In this document: positions 9,440 to 18,445 of the stretch, piece after piece
Position numbering within the stretch: the first letter of the stretch is position 1
Layout of the letters: every line of letters starts with the position of its first letter
From: Pseudomonas azerbaijanoccidentalis
GTDB lineage: Bacteria > Pseudomonadota > Gammaproteobacteria > Pseudomonadales > Pseudomonadaceae
Reading direction: 5' to 3'
DNA: 64,000 nucleotides
NCBI RefSeq assembly: GCF_019145495.1
Contig: NZ_JAHSTU010000001.1
Coordinates: 434,001 to 498,000, forward strand
Position numbers and translations under genes: made by a program
The notes under the pieces: generated by a model
The model's input: the letters and a program-made list of their open reading frames with translations, nothing else
Told to the model about the DNA's origin: nothing
Database searches by the model: none

Positions 9440-9895
9440 ATGAAAAGGTTGCCACCCATCGGCCTGTGCGTCGCTTTGTCGCTTTTCAGTGCCCAAGGCT
9501 GGGCACAATCGGTGGTGCCGATGAAAGGCCAGAGTTCGCAACAGACCCAGACAGACATCACCGAGTGCAATAACATCGCCGCCAGCCAAACGTCCTCGAC
9601 CTCGTCGACACCGTCCGGCGGTCGAATCAAGGGCGCCGCGGCGGGCGCTGCTGCCGGCGCGACCGCCGCGCAGGTACGCGGGCGTCAGCATGACGAGTTT
9701 TATGATCGCGTCGATGACGACAACAAACAGGATTATCGCCAGGACCGCGCAAAACAAACCGCCGCTGCTGGCGCAGTGGTTGGCGGTTCTCGCCAGCGCC
9801 AGGACCGCCGCGAGCAGGAGAAAACCAACACCGCCAATACCGCCACGGCTTACTCCAGCTGCCTGCAAGGCAAGGGCTATCAAGTCAATCCCTGA
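9440..9895 (+). CDS. Small secreted glycine-zipper protein of unknown function
   Basis: 151 residues. A clear signal peptide (about residues 1-22, ending A-Q-G-W-A-Q) is followed by a short Gln/Ser-rich part with one Cys, then the alternating small-residue stretch GAAAGAAAGATAAQ (about 63-76) and a second one, AAAGAVVGG, near 107-115. Such GxxxG-like runs are typical of glycine-zipper envelope proteins. The rest is charged and Gln/Arg-rich. Two Cys residues (near 41 and 144) could form a disulfide. GGAGG sits 8 bases before the start. Monocistronic. Role unknown. Confidence 0.7.
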   Translation: MKRLPPIGLCVALSLFSAQGWAQSVVPMKGQSSQQTQTDITECNNIAASQTSSTSSTPSGGRIKGAAAGAAAGATAAQVRGRQHDEFYDRVDDDNKQDYRQDRAKQTAAAGAVVGGSRQRQDRREQEKTNTANTATAYSSCLQGKGYQVNP

Positions 9896-9969
9896 CAAAA
9901 CAAGCCCTGTAACAGCTGGCGCAAGATCACACGATGCGGTGTATCAGTTTCATCGCGAGTGCAAGGTTT

Positions 9970-10124
9970 ACGACTGCTCCACAGCCGAACGCAGGCTACG
10001 CCAGCTGCTACGAAAGCCAGCGCCTATCTTGTAGCAGCTGCCGAAGGCTGCGTTCGGCTGCGAAGCAGACGCCATCGGTGGCTGGACCATACGACTGCTC
10101 CGCAGCCGGACGCAGGCTGCTACG
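9970..10124. repeat. Cluster of three REP-like elements
   Basis: Three partly degenerate copies of the GTAGCAGCTGCCGAAGGCTGCGTTCGGCTGCG-class palindrome lie head to tail and inverted (about 9970-10011, 10028-10070, 10091-10124). The last copy runs to the 3' end of the DUF2955 gene at 10120, so the array sits at the tail end of two converging genes. Confidence 0.7.
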
Positions 10125-11148
10125 AAACTGTGTAGGAACGGGTTCGTTGTTCCAACAGATAGACCATCAGGCACGCATACAGCGTTACACCGATAAACAG
10201 CGCCATGCGGACCGCGAATGCAGTCTGTACGTCTTTGCCTGAGGTACTGTCCTGCACCGATTGGCCCAGCAGGATAATCAGGGTCATCAGGCTGTTGAGC
10301 GAGAACCCCGGGCTCAGGCGTCCGGGCTTCAGGCCGTAGAGCTTGCGCGCCACGATCAGTGCGAACAGCAGCATCCATAAAAAGAACATCCACAGGTGCA
10401 CGAACAGGCTCAGCGCGTTCCAGAACAGGAAGGCCAGCAGGCCGCCGAGCAGGGTCGAACCGATTAGCTCGCGGGCGGCGTTGCGCGCGCTGGTCGTCTC
10501 GCTCTGCTGTCCGAGGTTGACGGCCTTGAGCACGATCGGCAGGTACGTGGTCGGATCGATCAATGCCAGCAAGAAGGCCGGGATTACGATCAGCGTGGCA
10601 CGCAATGCCACCCGGTCGACTTCGCTCGCTGGAAAAATCGGCGGGGCGGGCGGCGGTGGGGCGTTGGCCGGTTCAGGGAATAGCCAATGGCTGAACATGC
10701 CGACGACCACGGCGAGAATCAGCCCTGCCACCATGGCCTTGATGACCATCACCGCAAGACCAAAATCAGCCACGCCCGCCGAAGAGATCATGGTCAGGCC
10801 GATCACCAGAAACGTCACGATCAGGTTACTGCCGCCGCGCAAGCCAAACCGAAAAACCACAAATAAACATAGGCCGATGACCAGCACCCCGCTGTTGGGG
10901 TAGTACCGTAGCAGCGGGATCATCAGCAGGCCGGTGCCGGTGGTCAGCATCGCCGCCAGCGCCAACACCACCGCGGCCTTGAGCGGTAGCGGGCGATTGG
11001 CGGACGCCAGCACCAGCGCGCACAACACCGGCGCCAGAAACGGGATCGGCAGCGCCAGGCCAAAACTGACCGCCAGGCACACGGCCGTGCCAGTGGCCAG
11101 GCGCAATGCACGCTGCGCCCTCGGCGTGCGTTGTGGCCTAGTAAACAT
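10120..11148 (-). CDS. DUF2955 family membrane protein, inner-membrane part of an efflux system
   Basis: 342 residues with about ten hydrophobic segments and a short loop rich in Pro and Ala in the middle (EPANAPPPPAPP, about 155-166). The halves resemble each other, as in FUSC/AaeB-like transporters. Its start overlaps the end of the HlyD-type adaptor gene by 11 bases, and an outer membrane factor precedes both. In such gene sets the protein is thought to be the inner-membrane pump for aromatic or small organic compounds; substrate unknown. Confidence 0.8.
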   Translation of the reverse strand: MFTRPQRTPRAQRALRLATGTAVCLAVSFGLALPIPFLAPVLCALVLASANRPLPLKAAVVLALAAMLTTGTGLLMIPLLRYYPNSGVLVIGLCLFVVFRFGLRGGSNLIVTFLVIGLTMISSAGVADFGLAVMVIKAMVAGLILAVVVGMFSHWLFPEPANAPPPPAPPIFPASEVDRVALRATLIVIPAFLLALIDPTTYLPIVLKAVNLGQQSETTSARNAARELIGSTLLGGLLAFLFWNALSLFVHLWMFFLWMLLFALIVARKLYGLKPGRLSPGFSLNSLMTLIILLGQSVQDSTSGKDVQTAFAVRMALFIGVTLYACLMVYLLEQRTRSYTVS

Positions 11149-12277
11149 ACGACAGCCAGCTCATCAGTCGCAGGAACACCCGGCCCAGCGGGTTCAACAG
11201 GTTGCCTTCGGAAGGAAACGCCATCACTTCCGCCTGACCGCCCGCGCGAATGCCGCGGTTGTCACGCAGCATCGCCAGCGACTCCGGGGAAAACTCGATG
11301 ATCACGGGAAAACGCTGGGCCGGACGCAGCCAGTCACGGCTGTTCTGCACGGTCGGCAGGCTGCCGGGCGCGGCGGGTTGGCCAACGCTGACGCCGTAGC
11401 CGATGCTGCGGATACGCCCCTGGAACACTTCGCCGGGCAGGGCATCGAGCACAATCGACACTGGCGTTTCGGGCTTGACCAGACCGAGATTGTTTTCGGT
11501 CATGTCGGCGCTGATCCACACATCGTGGATGGCAATCAGGGTCATGACCGGGTTGCCGGCAGCGGCAAACTGGCCGACGTCGGTGCGCAAGTCGGTGATC
11601 AGACCGGCCGAGCGGGCGTGGATCTGTGTATTGGAAAGGTCCAGCTCGGCTTTCGACAGCGCGGTGGCGGCGCTGCGCAACTGGGCGTTGTCTTCCTCGC
11701 TGCCGCCTTCGGTTTCACGGGCACGCTGGACCTCGGCGCGGGCGGCGGCAACCTTGCTGACGGCGGCTTCGCGGTTGGCGCGGGAGACTTCCAGCAGGCG
11801 CACGGAAATGGTCCCCGGGTCTTCGCGATACAACCCTTCAAGCCGTTGATTGTCCTGGCGCGCCTTGAGCTCATTGGCCTGCGCCGCGCGCAAATTGGCC
11901 TGGGCCGAGGCAATACCGGCAGTGCTCGCGCCGATCTTCCGGCGGGTGGACTCAAGGTCGGCACGGGCGCGGTCGACGGCAATCTGATAAGGCTGCGGGT
12001 CGATCTCGAAAATCACTTCCCCGGCCTTGACGTCCTGATTGTTGCGCACGTTGACGCGGACCACCCGGCCCGAGACTTCCGCCGCCACCGGGATCACGAA
12101 GGCACCCACCCGCGCTTGTTGGGTATACGGCGTGAAGCGGTCGGCCAGCAGATACCACGCCAGGCTCACGGCGATCAGCAGCAGCACCCACTTGATGCCT
12201 TTTTTGGTGGGGTCGGCGACCGGTTCGGCGGGCGGCGGGGAGGGCGCGTCGGGAGCAACGGGCGCGGCTTCACTCAT
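11138..12277 (-). CDS. HlyD/EmrA-type periplasmic adaptor of the efflux set
   Basis: 379 residues. A Pro/Ala-rich cytosolic tail is followed by one membrane anchor (about 28-46, IKWVLLLIAVSLAWYLLA), a lipoyl-like half (EVSGRVVRVNVRNNQDVKAGEVIFEIDPQPY), a long helical hairpin rich in Ala, Arg and Glu (about 110-205), the returning lipoyl half and a beta-barrel (about 260-350). It bridges the inner-membrane pump (next gene) and the outer membrane factor (previous gene), overlapping each by a few bases, so all three are co-translated. Confidence 0.87.
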   Translation of the reverse strand: MSEAAPVAPDAPSPPPAEPVADPTKKGIKWVLLLIAVSLAWYLLADRFTPYTQQARVGAFVIPVAAEVSGRVVRVNVRNNQDVKAGEVIFEIDPQPYQIAVDRARADLESTRRKIGASTAGIASAQANLRAAQANELKARQDNQRLEGLYREDPGTISVRLLEVSRANREAAVSKVAAARAEVQRARETEGGSEEDNAQLRSAATALSKAELDLSNTQIHARSAGLITDLRTDVGQFAAAGNPVMTLIAIHDVWISADMTENNLGLVKPETPVSIVLDALPGEVFQGRIRSIGYGVSVGQPAAPGSLPTVQNSRDWLRPAQRFPVIIEFSPESLAMLRDNRGIRAGGQAEVMAFPSEGNLLNPLGRVFLRLMSWLSYVY

Positions 12278-13808
12278 GGGCTTTTACCTGATTGGGCAAA
12301 GGGGAGACGGGCTGGTCAGCGGAGGGTTCATTCAGCAGATCGCCCCAGTCGGTGCGTTGCTCCATTTGCTTGCGCGTGGTGGAGTCGACTTTGGCTTGTG
12401 CGCTGTACCAACCGCCGCCAAGCGCCTTGTATAGGGCAATCACGTTGCTCACCGCATCACCGCGACTGAGCAAGTAACTGTCCTGAAGTTCGAGCAGCGC
12501 GCGTTGTGCGTCGAGTACGCGCTGGAAATCCGAATAGCCTTCGCGGTACAGCGCGTTGGCCAGTTCCAGTGAACGTTTGGCGGCGCCTTCGGCTTCGCGC
12601 AGGATGCGTTCGCGCTGCAACGAGCGGGTCAAACCATTGGCCGCGTCATCCGCCTCGCGCGCGGCTTGACGGACCTTGTCGCGGTAGGACTCGATCAATT
12701 GCTGCAAGCGCGCATCCTGCACGCGCACGTTGTTGCTGATGCGGCCATAGTCGAACACGTTCCAGCGCAGGCTGGGGCCGCCGACCAGATCGAGGCTGCG
12801 CGAGGTGCCGCTCAAGGTGTCGGCGGACCAGACGATGCTGCCCAGTAATGTCAGCGACGGGTAGAAATCGGTTTCGGCGACGCCAATCAATGCCGACTGG
12901 GCGGCGACATTCAGTTCGGCGGCGCGCACATCAGGCCGTCGCAACAGCAGATTGGCCGGGACATCCTGCAGCACGGCGCGGTCTACCAGCGGGATCAGCC
13001 CGATGTTTTCCGCCATCAGCGGCAGCGCGCCAGGCGGGCGGCCGATCAACACCGCCAGCGCATTGCGGATACGTCCGATCTGGTCCTCAAGCACGGGGAT
13101 GGTGCTCAAGGTGCCCAGGTATTGAGTCTTGGCTTGTTGCAGGTCGAGTTCCGGGGTCTGGCCGCTGTGGAACAGCTTCTCGGTGATTTCGTAATTGCGC
13201 TGTTGCTGGCGGGCGTTTTCCCGGGCCACCCGTAAGCGCGCCTCGGTGGTACGCAGGGAGAAATAAGTGTCGGCCACCTGTGCCCGCAGCAAGACCAGCG
13301 CATCTTCATAGTTGGCTTCGGCCGCGAAGTAGCTGGCATCGGAAGACTCGATTGCACGGCTGAACCGTCCCCAGAAATCCAGCTCCCACCCGACATCGAA
13401 CCCGCCGCTGTGCTGCCAGAAATGGCTGTCGACCGGATTATTGCCGCCGTACTGCCGGCGATTGACATACAAGCTGTCAACGCTGACCTGTTGCAATTGC
13501 GGGTAGAGACCGCTTTGAGCGATACCCAATTGCGCCCGGGCTTCCATGACGCGCAATCCGGCGATTTTCAGGCTGGAATTGTGGGCATCGGATTCGGCGA
13601 TCAACTGGTCCAGCGCCGGGTCGGAAAACACGTGCCACCATTGGCGGATGTCCGGGTAAACCGCGCGTTGGCTGGCATGTTCAAGGGCCGGGGTGTTCCA
13701 GTGATCGATCCACGGCTCACCGGGCGATTGAAAGTCCGGCCCCAACCGTACGCAACCGCCCAAGACGAGCAGGGCGGTGAGCGACAGTTGGCGGGTTCCT
13801 GAATGCAT
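12270..13808 (-). CDS. NodT-family outer membrane factor lipoprotein
   Basis: 512 residues from the chosen start. The signal peptide ends in a lipobox, VLGGC (Cys about residue 19), predicting lipid anchoring in the outer membrane. Two related OEP halves follow; the long alpha-helical barrel segments are evident (LLIAESDAHNSSLKIAGLRVMEARAQLGIAQSGLYPQ and, in the second half, RRPDVRAAELNVAAQSALIGVAETDFYPS). The frame is open to 13826, but starting at MHSGTRQ gives a proper signal peptide. It supplies the exit duct for the adaptor and DUF2955 pump encoded downstream, and it is divergent from the gene at 14048. Confidence 0.88.
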   Translation of the reverse strand: MHSGTRQLSLTALLVLGGCVRLGPDFQSPGEPWIDHWNTPALEHASQRAVYPDIRQWWHVFSDPALDQLIAESDAHNSSLKIAGLRVMEARAQLGIAQSGLYPQLQQVSVDSLYVNRRQYGGNNPVDSHFWQHSGGFDVGWELDFWGRFSRAIESSDASYFAAEANYEDALVLLRAQVADTYFSLRTTEARLRVARENARQQQRNYEITEKLFHSGQTPELDLQQAKTQYLGTLSTIPVLEDQIGRIRNALAVLIGRPPGALPLMAENIGLIPLVDRAVLQDVPANLLLRRPDVRAAELNVAAQSALIGVAETDFYPSLTLLGSIVWSADTLSGTSRSLDLVGGPSLRWNVFDYGRISNNVRVQDARLQQLIESYRDKVRQAAREADDAANGLTRSLQRERILREAEGAAKRSLELANALYREGYSDFQRVLDAQRALLELQDSYLLSRGDAVSNVIALYKALGGGWYSAQAKVDSTTRKQMEQRTDWGDLLNEPSADQPVSPLPNQVKAHE

Positions 13809-13954
13809 CGCGCGTTTTCCGACCAAGAAACATCACAGCAGCATAGACGCCTGAAAGGCAGCCGTTCTGATTCCATGCAGCGCTGCGCAAAAACGCCACC
13901 ACTGTCGTAAAAACGACCTGTTTACGCTGAACGCGAACCCCCGTGACTTTTCTG

Positions 13955-13983
13955 TTGAACGAGTGTTCAGCTTGGTCTATGTT
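13955..13983 (+). promoter_or_regulatory. Sigma-70-like promoter overlapped by a TetR-type operator
   Basis: The palindrome TTGAACGAGTGTTCAG covers 13955-13970. Its left half TTGAAC also makes a good -35 box, followed after 17 bases by TATGTT (13978-13983) as -10. Repressor bound here would block RNA polymerase. The same palindrome, as TTGAACGTGTGTTCAA, occurs between the tetR gene and its divergent neighbour (19985-20000), which points to that TetR protein as the repressor of the 14048 operon. Confidence 0.75.
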
Positions 13984-14047
13984 CGTTCCACCTTCTTTCC
14001 CGGCTGGTTGCGGGCTTGCGTTTCTTCTATTTGAACGAGGCACTGGC

Positions 14048-16051
14048 ATGCGGTTTTCACCCTTTGTTGAGCGGATCTCAGGACAAGGCGTTGCCGCCTG
14101 GGATATTCACAATGCGGCGTTCGAAGCCCGCCGCAATGGTGAGGATGTGATCATTCTCAGCGTCGGCGACCCGGATTTCCCCACCCCGGATTTCATCACC
14201 GATGCCGCCATCCAGGCGCTGCGCGAAGGCGACACTCACTACACCGAAATCGCTGGCCGCCTGGCATTGCGCGAAGCCATCGCCGCGCGCTACGCCAAGC
14301 TGTTCGGGCGCGAGGTGCAAGCTGAAAACGTGATCACCGTGGCCGGGGCGCAGAACGCTCTGTTCGTGACGTCGATGTGCCTGCTCAGTGCGGGTGACGA
14401 GGTGATTGCTCTCGATCCGATGTACGTGACCTACGAAGCAACCCTCAAAGGTTCTGGCGCCACGCTGGTGCGGGTACCGTGCTCGGCGATGGATGACTTC
14501 CGTCTCGATGCCGCCGTGCTGGCCAAGGCCATTACCCCGCGAACCCGGGCTATTTTCCTGTCCAACCCGAACAACCCCACTGGCGTGGTGCTCAATCGCG
14601 AAGAGCTGCAGGCCATTGCAGACCTGGCGATCGCCCATGACCTGTGGGTGGTCGTCGACGAGGTCTACGAGAGCCTGTCTTTCGAACGCGAACACCTGAG
14701 CCTGGCAGCATTGCCCGGCATGGCCGAACGTTGCGTGGTCATCGGCAGCCTGTCGAAATCCCACGCCATGACCGGTTGGCGAATTGGCTGGATTGTTGCC
14801 GATCCTGCGCTCATTGCGCATGCCGAAACCCTGGTGCTGAGCATGCTCTACGGCTTGCCGGGGTTCGTCATGGAAGCCGCGCTCAAGGCGGTCGAGGCCC
14901 ACGCCGAGGTGACCCACGGCATGCGCGACATTTATCGTCGTCGCCGCGATCTGGTGGTTGATGGCTTGGCCGACTGCCCGGGCATTGCTGTGCTCAAGCC
15001 TGATGCCGGCATGTTCGTGCTGGTGGACGTGCGTGGCACGGGTCTGACATCGCTGGAGTTCGCCTGGCGTCTGTTGCGTGAAGCGCGGGTTTCGGTACTC
15101 GATGCGGCGGCGTTTGGCGAGCCGGCGCAAGGTTTCGTACGACTGTCCTTTACCCTCGGTGAAGAACGACTGGCTGAGGCCTGTCAGCGCATTCGTGATT
15201 TCGTCCTGGTGTTGAAGGGCGAAGCACCACGGCCGGTGATCACCAGCGTAGCGACTGAGGCACAGGCCGAACCGAGCGCCGCGCGGACCATGATCGAAGT
15301 CGATCAGTTGCATAAACGCTTCGGCAATATCGAGGTGCTCAAGGGCGTGTCCCTGACCGCTCGCGAAGGTGAAGTGATCTCGCTGATCGGTGCCAGCGGC
15401 TCGGGTAAAAGTACGCTGCTGCGCTGCATCAACATGCTCGAAGTGCCGGATCAGGGGCGGATCCTGGTCGACGGCGAAAGCATTCATCTCAACCACACCC
15501 GCCCCGGCGCGCCGCTGGTGTCCGACACCCGGCAACTGGTGCGCATTCGTTCCAGCCTGGGCATGGTGTTCCAGAACTTCAACCTCTGGCCCCATCGCAC
15601 GGTGCTGGAAAACCTCATCGAAGCGCCGACCCAAGTCCTGCGCGAAAGCAAGGCGGAAGCCACCGAACGGGCCGAAGCCTTGCTTGAGCGCGTCGGGCTG
15701 GCGGCCAAGCGCAACGAGTACCCGGCGTTTCTCTCCGGGGGACAGCAACAGCGGGTGGCCATCGCCCGGGCCCTGGCCATGCGGCCCAAGGTCATGCTGT
15801 TCGATGAACCCACCTCGGCACTCGACCCGGAACTGGTTGGGGAAGTGCTGCGGGTGATCCGCTCTCTCGCCGAAGAAGGCCGGACCATGATCCTGGTGAC
15901 CCATGAAATGGCCTTCGCACGCGATGTTTCTTCCAAAGTCGCCTTTTTGCATCAAGGGCTGATCGAGGAAACCGGTTCGCCGGACGAAGTGTTCGTACAC
16001 CCACGCAGCGAGCGTTGCCGGCAATTCGTCAACGCTCATCAAACTCGCTAA
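14048..16051 (+). CDS. Fusion of a class I/II aminotransferase with an amino-acid ABC transporter ATPase
   Basis: A single open frame of 667 codons. Residues 1-390 are a complete PLP aminotransferase, colinear with AruH for at least the first 240 residues: SNPNNPTG (172-179), VVDEVYE with Asp204, Schiff-base Lys237 in [12 protein letters not shown]. After an Ala/Glu-rich linker (about 391-414), residues 415-667 are a full HisP/GlnQ-type ATPase: Walker [10 protein letters not shown] (448-456), [10 protein letters not shown]-loop, LSGGQQQRV signature, [11 protein letters not shown]alker B, and the H-switch VTHEM. An in-frame ATG at 15290 could start the ATPase alone, but no ribosome site precedes it. 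The start at 14048 is chosen over 13943 because the earlier one would place the operator inside the coding region. The binding protein and permeases follow, so import and transamination of one amino acid are probably linked. Confidence 0.9.
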   Translation: MRFSPFVERISGQGVAAWDIHNAAFEARRNGEDVIILSVGDPDFPTPDFITDAAIQALREGDTHYTEIAGRLALREAIAARYAKLFGREVQAENVITVAGAQNALFVTSMCLLSAGDEVIALDPMYVTYEATLKGSGATLVRVPCSAMDDFRLDAAVLAKAITPRTRAIFLSNPNNPTGVVLNREELQAIADLAIAHDLWVVVDEVYESLSFEREHLSLAALPGMAERCVVIGSLSKSHAMTGWRIGWIVADPALIAHAETLVLSMLYGLPGFVMEAALKAVEAHAEVTHGMRDIYRRRRDLVVDGLADCPGIAVLKPDAGMFVLVDVRGTGLTSLEFAWRLLREARVSVLDAAAFGEPAQGFVRLSFTLGEERLAEACQRIRDFVLVLKGEAPRPVITSVATEAQAEPSAARTMIEVDQLHKRFGNIEVLKGVSLTAREGEVISLIGASGSGKSTLLRCINMLEVPDQGRILVDGESIHLNHTRPGAPLVSDTRQLVRIRSSLGMVFQNFNLWPHRTVLENLIEAPTQVLRESKAEATERAEALLERVGLAAKRNEYPAFLSGGQQQRVAIARALAMRPKVMLFDEPTSALDPELVGEVLRVIRSLAEEGRTMILVTHEMAFARDVSSKVAFLHQGLIEETGSPDEVFVHPRSERCRQFVNAHQTR

Positions 16052-16078
16052 CGCCTCATAAAAAGACGGGAAAACAAC

Positions 16079-16861
16079 ATGGGAAATCGACGTTTTGCAA
16101 ACTGGTTGACCGGTGCAGCCTGCGTCATGCTGGCCGGTATGAGTGCGGCCCAGGCGCAGCCGATTCGCTTCGCGGTCGCTGCCGAACCGTATCCGCCGTA
16201 CACCGAGAAACAAGCCAACGGTGAATGGAAAGGCTTTGAAGTCGACCTGATCCACAAGCTGTGCAGCGAAATGAAAGCCGAGTGCGAGATCAAGGAAGTG
16301 GCGTGGGACGGAATCATTCCGTCGCTGCTGGCGAAGAAGATCGACGTGATTTTCTCCTCGATGTCGGTGACCGAAGAACGCGAAAAACAGATCGCTTTCA
16401 GCAAGGCGTATTACGACTCGGTGATCGCGGTGGTGGGGCCCAAGGACGCTTCAGTGAAGAAATTCCCGGATGACCTCAAGGGCAAGACCATCGGCGTGCA
16501 GAACTCAACGGTGAGCGCCAGCTATCTGAAGACCTACTACGAAAAAATCGCCGACGTGAAGTACTACGACACCCAGGACTCGGCCAACGCTGACCTGATT
16601 GCCGGCCGCATCGACCTGATGATGGCCGACGGCACGGCCATGGCCGCTTTCGTCAAGACGCCGGATGCGAAAGACCTGGCTTACCTCGGCGCGGTGCCTT
16701 ACGACCCGATCTTCGGCAAAGGTGTTGGCGCGGGCATGCGCAAGGGCGACACCGAACTCAAGGCCAAGCTCGACAAAGCCATCCAGGAACTGCTGGCGAG
16801 CAAGGACTATGACGACCTGTCGCAAAGCTATTTCGGCACGAGCGTGAAACCAGCGTTCTGA
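16079..16861 (+). CDS. Periplasmic amino-acid-binding protein (SBP family 3)
   Basis: 260 residues with a signal peptide ending A-Q-A near residue 26. Family-3 landmarks are visible: AEPYPPYTEKQANGEWKGFEVDLIHKLC (substrate-binding N-lobe), WDGIIPSLLAKKIDVIFSSMSVTEEREKQIAFSKAYY (the family signature), and LKGKTIGVQNSTVSASYL. The acidic DLMMADGTAM loop resembles lysine/arginine/ornithine-type binders, though ligand cannot be assigned. It is the receptor for the ATPase fused to the aminotransferase upstream and for the two permeases downstream. Confidence 0.88.
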   Translation: MGNRRFANWLTGAACVMLAGMSAAQAQPIRFAVAAEPYPPYTEKQANGEWKGFEVDLIHKLCSEMKAECEIKEVAWDGIIPSLLAKKIDVIFSSMSVTEEREKQIAFSKAYYDSVIAVVGPKDASVKKFPDDLKGKTIGVQNSTVSASYLKTYYEKIADVKYYDTQDSANADLIAGRIDLMMADGTAMAAFVKTPDAKDLAYLGAVPYDPIFGKGVGAGMRKGDTELKAKLDKAIQELLASKDYDDLSQSYFGTSVKPAF

Positions 16862-16883
16862 TAACCAAGGCTGTACACAGACC

Positions 16884-16972
16884 CTGTAGCAGTGAGCCTG
16901 TTCGCGATGAGGCCATGACAGTCGACGTTGCTGTTGACTGAACCACCGCAATCGCGAGCAGGCTCGCTCCTT
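16884..16972. repeat. REP palindrome between binding protein and permease
   Basis: The arms GTAGCAGTGAGCCTGTTCGCGAT and ATCGCGAGCAGGCTCGCTCC form an imperfect hairpin. Placement after a periplasmic binding protein gene matches the element at 4816 and could stabilise the upstream message. Confidence 0.8.
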
Positions 16973-17014
16973 CAAAGGGCGGCGGCGCCTTCTGCCCGCC
17001 AACTGGAGACTGAA

Positions 17015-17728
17015 ATGCCGGCAATGTTCGATTTGATCAATTTCAGCGAGCAAGGATGGGGCGGGGCGCTGCTCAAGGGGCTCTGGATGACCCTGCAGAT
17101 TTCGGCCGGGGCCTTTGTGCTCGGGCTGGCGATCGGTTTGGTGGTGGCCTGCCTCAAGTTGGGTGCGCCAAAACCGATTGCGGCACTGGCTCGCGGCTAC
17201 ACCACGTTGTTTCGCGCGGTGCCGGAGTTGTTGCTGATCCTGTTGCTGTATTACGTCGGTTCCATGCTGCTCAATTCGCTGATGACTTCGCTCGGTTACG
17301 AGGTGGTCAATGTCAGCGGTCCGCTGGCGGCAATCGTGGTGCTGGGGCTGGTGCAGGGTGCCTACGCCTCGGAGATTTTTCGCGCGGCGATCCAGGCGAT
17401 TCCCTATGGCCAGATCGAAGCGGCCAAGGCTTTCGGCCTGCACGGTTTCGGCCTGTTCCGTCGGGTCACGCTGCCGATCATGGCGCCCTACGCAATGGCG
17501 GGGATGGCCAACCTGTGGATCAACCTGATCAAGGACAGCGCCCTGATCAGCGTGGTCGGCACCAACGAGTTGTTGTACACCGCCAAACAAGCGGCGGGGT
17601 CGACGCGTCACTATCTGTTGTTCTACCTCACGGCCGCGGCGCTGTATTACGCGGTGACGCTGGTGTCCAACTACCTGTCGGGACGGCTTGAGCGACGCAT
17701 TCGTCGCTGGATGCCCCTTGCTGACTAA
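17015..17728 (+). CDS. Amino-acid ABC transporter permease (HisQ type)
   Basis: 237 residues, about five membrane segments, with the family sequence TTLFRAVPELLLILLLYYVG and the EAA loop EAAKAFGLHGFGLFRRVTLPIM (about residues 148-169). The frame extends back to 16928 within the REP element, but GGAG 8 bases before ATG 17015 and the family N-terminus decide the start. Pairs with the next gene. Confidence 0.88.
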   Translation: MPAMFDLINFSEQGWGGALLKGLWMTLQISAGAFVLGLAIGLVVACLKLGAPKPIAALARGYTTLFRAVPELLLILLLYYVGSMLLNSLMTSLGYEVVNVSGPLAAIVVLGLVQGAYASEIFRAAIQAIPYGQIEAAKAFGLHGFGLFRRVTLPIMAPYAMAGMANLWINLIKDSALISVVGTNELLYTAKQAAGSTRHYLLFYLTAAALYYAVTLVSNYLSGRLERRIRRWMPLAD

Positions 17729-17746
17729 ACCGGCTGAGTAAATGAA

Positions 17747-18445
17747 ATGATTCCAGCGTGGACAGTTGAATACGGATCGCTGTTGATCAGGGGGCTGCAA
17801 ACGACCCTGTTGATCCTGTTGATTTCCAGCGTGTTGGGTTTCCTCCTGGCGATTTTGGTGGCGCTGGCGCGGATCTCGAAGAACAAAGTGATCGCCCGGG
17901 TCAGCCTGTTTTACACCAGCGTGACCCGCGGCACGCCGTTACTGATTCAGATCTACATCTTCTATTACGGGCTCGGCAGCCTGTTTGCGCAGTTCCCGCT
18001 GATTCGCGGCAGTTTCCTCTGGCCGTACTTGCGTGATGGTTACTGGTACATCGTGTTTGCCCTGGTGGTGTCGGTAGGTGCCTACGTCGGCGAAGTGATT
18101 CGCGGCGGCTTGCTGGCTGTGCCTAAAGGCGAGATGGAAGCAGCCTCGGCGTTTGGCATGACAGCCCGTCAATCGCTGTTGCGCGTGCGTTTGCCACGGG
18201 CGCTGCGTTTGCTGTTGCCAACCCTGGCCGGGGAAACCGTGATGTTGCTCAAGTCCACGGCGCTGGCCTCGACCATCGCTGTCATCGATTTGCTGGGGGC
18301 GGCCAACGTGGTCCGGGCGCAAACCCTGCAAGTGTACGAACCGTTGTTGTTGGTGGCCGGTGTCTACGTCTGCCTGACGTTCCTGATCGAAGCCTTGTTT
18401 GCCTTTGTTGAACGCCGGGGAACCCCGGTGCGCAGGTCTGCATGA
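17747..18445 (+). CDS. Amino-acid ABC transporter permease (HisM type)
   Basis: 232 residues with the paired motifs TSVTRGTPLLIQIYIFYYGLG and EAASAFGMTARQSLLRVRLPRAL. It begins 18 bases after the first permease and overlaps the following gene by four bases (ATGA). With the fused ATPase and the binding protein it completes a polar amino-acid importer. Confidence 0.88.
   Translation: MIPAWTVEYGSLLIRGLQTTLLILLISSVLGFLLAILVALARISKNKVIARVSLFYTSVTRGTPLLIQIYIFYYGLGSLFAQFPLIRGSFLWPYLRDGYWYIVFALVVSVGAYVGEVIRGGLLAVPKGEMEAASAFGMTARQSLLRVRLPRALRLLLPTLAGETVMLLKSTALASTIAVIDLLGAANVVRAQTLQVYEPLLLVAGVYVCLTFLIEALFAFVERRGTPVRRSA

Noticed and set aside
13943..14047. Longer start for the aminotransferase-ATPase fusion (35 more residues)
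   Set aside because: It would put the operator and promoter inside the coding region, and the extension has no similarity to the family N-terminus shared with AruH.
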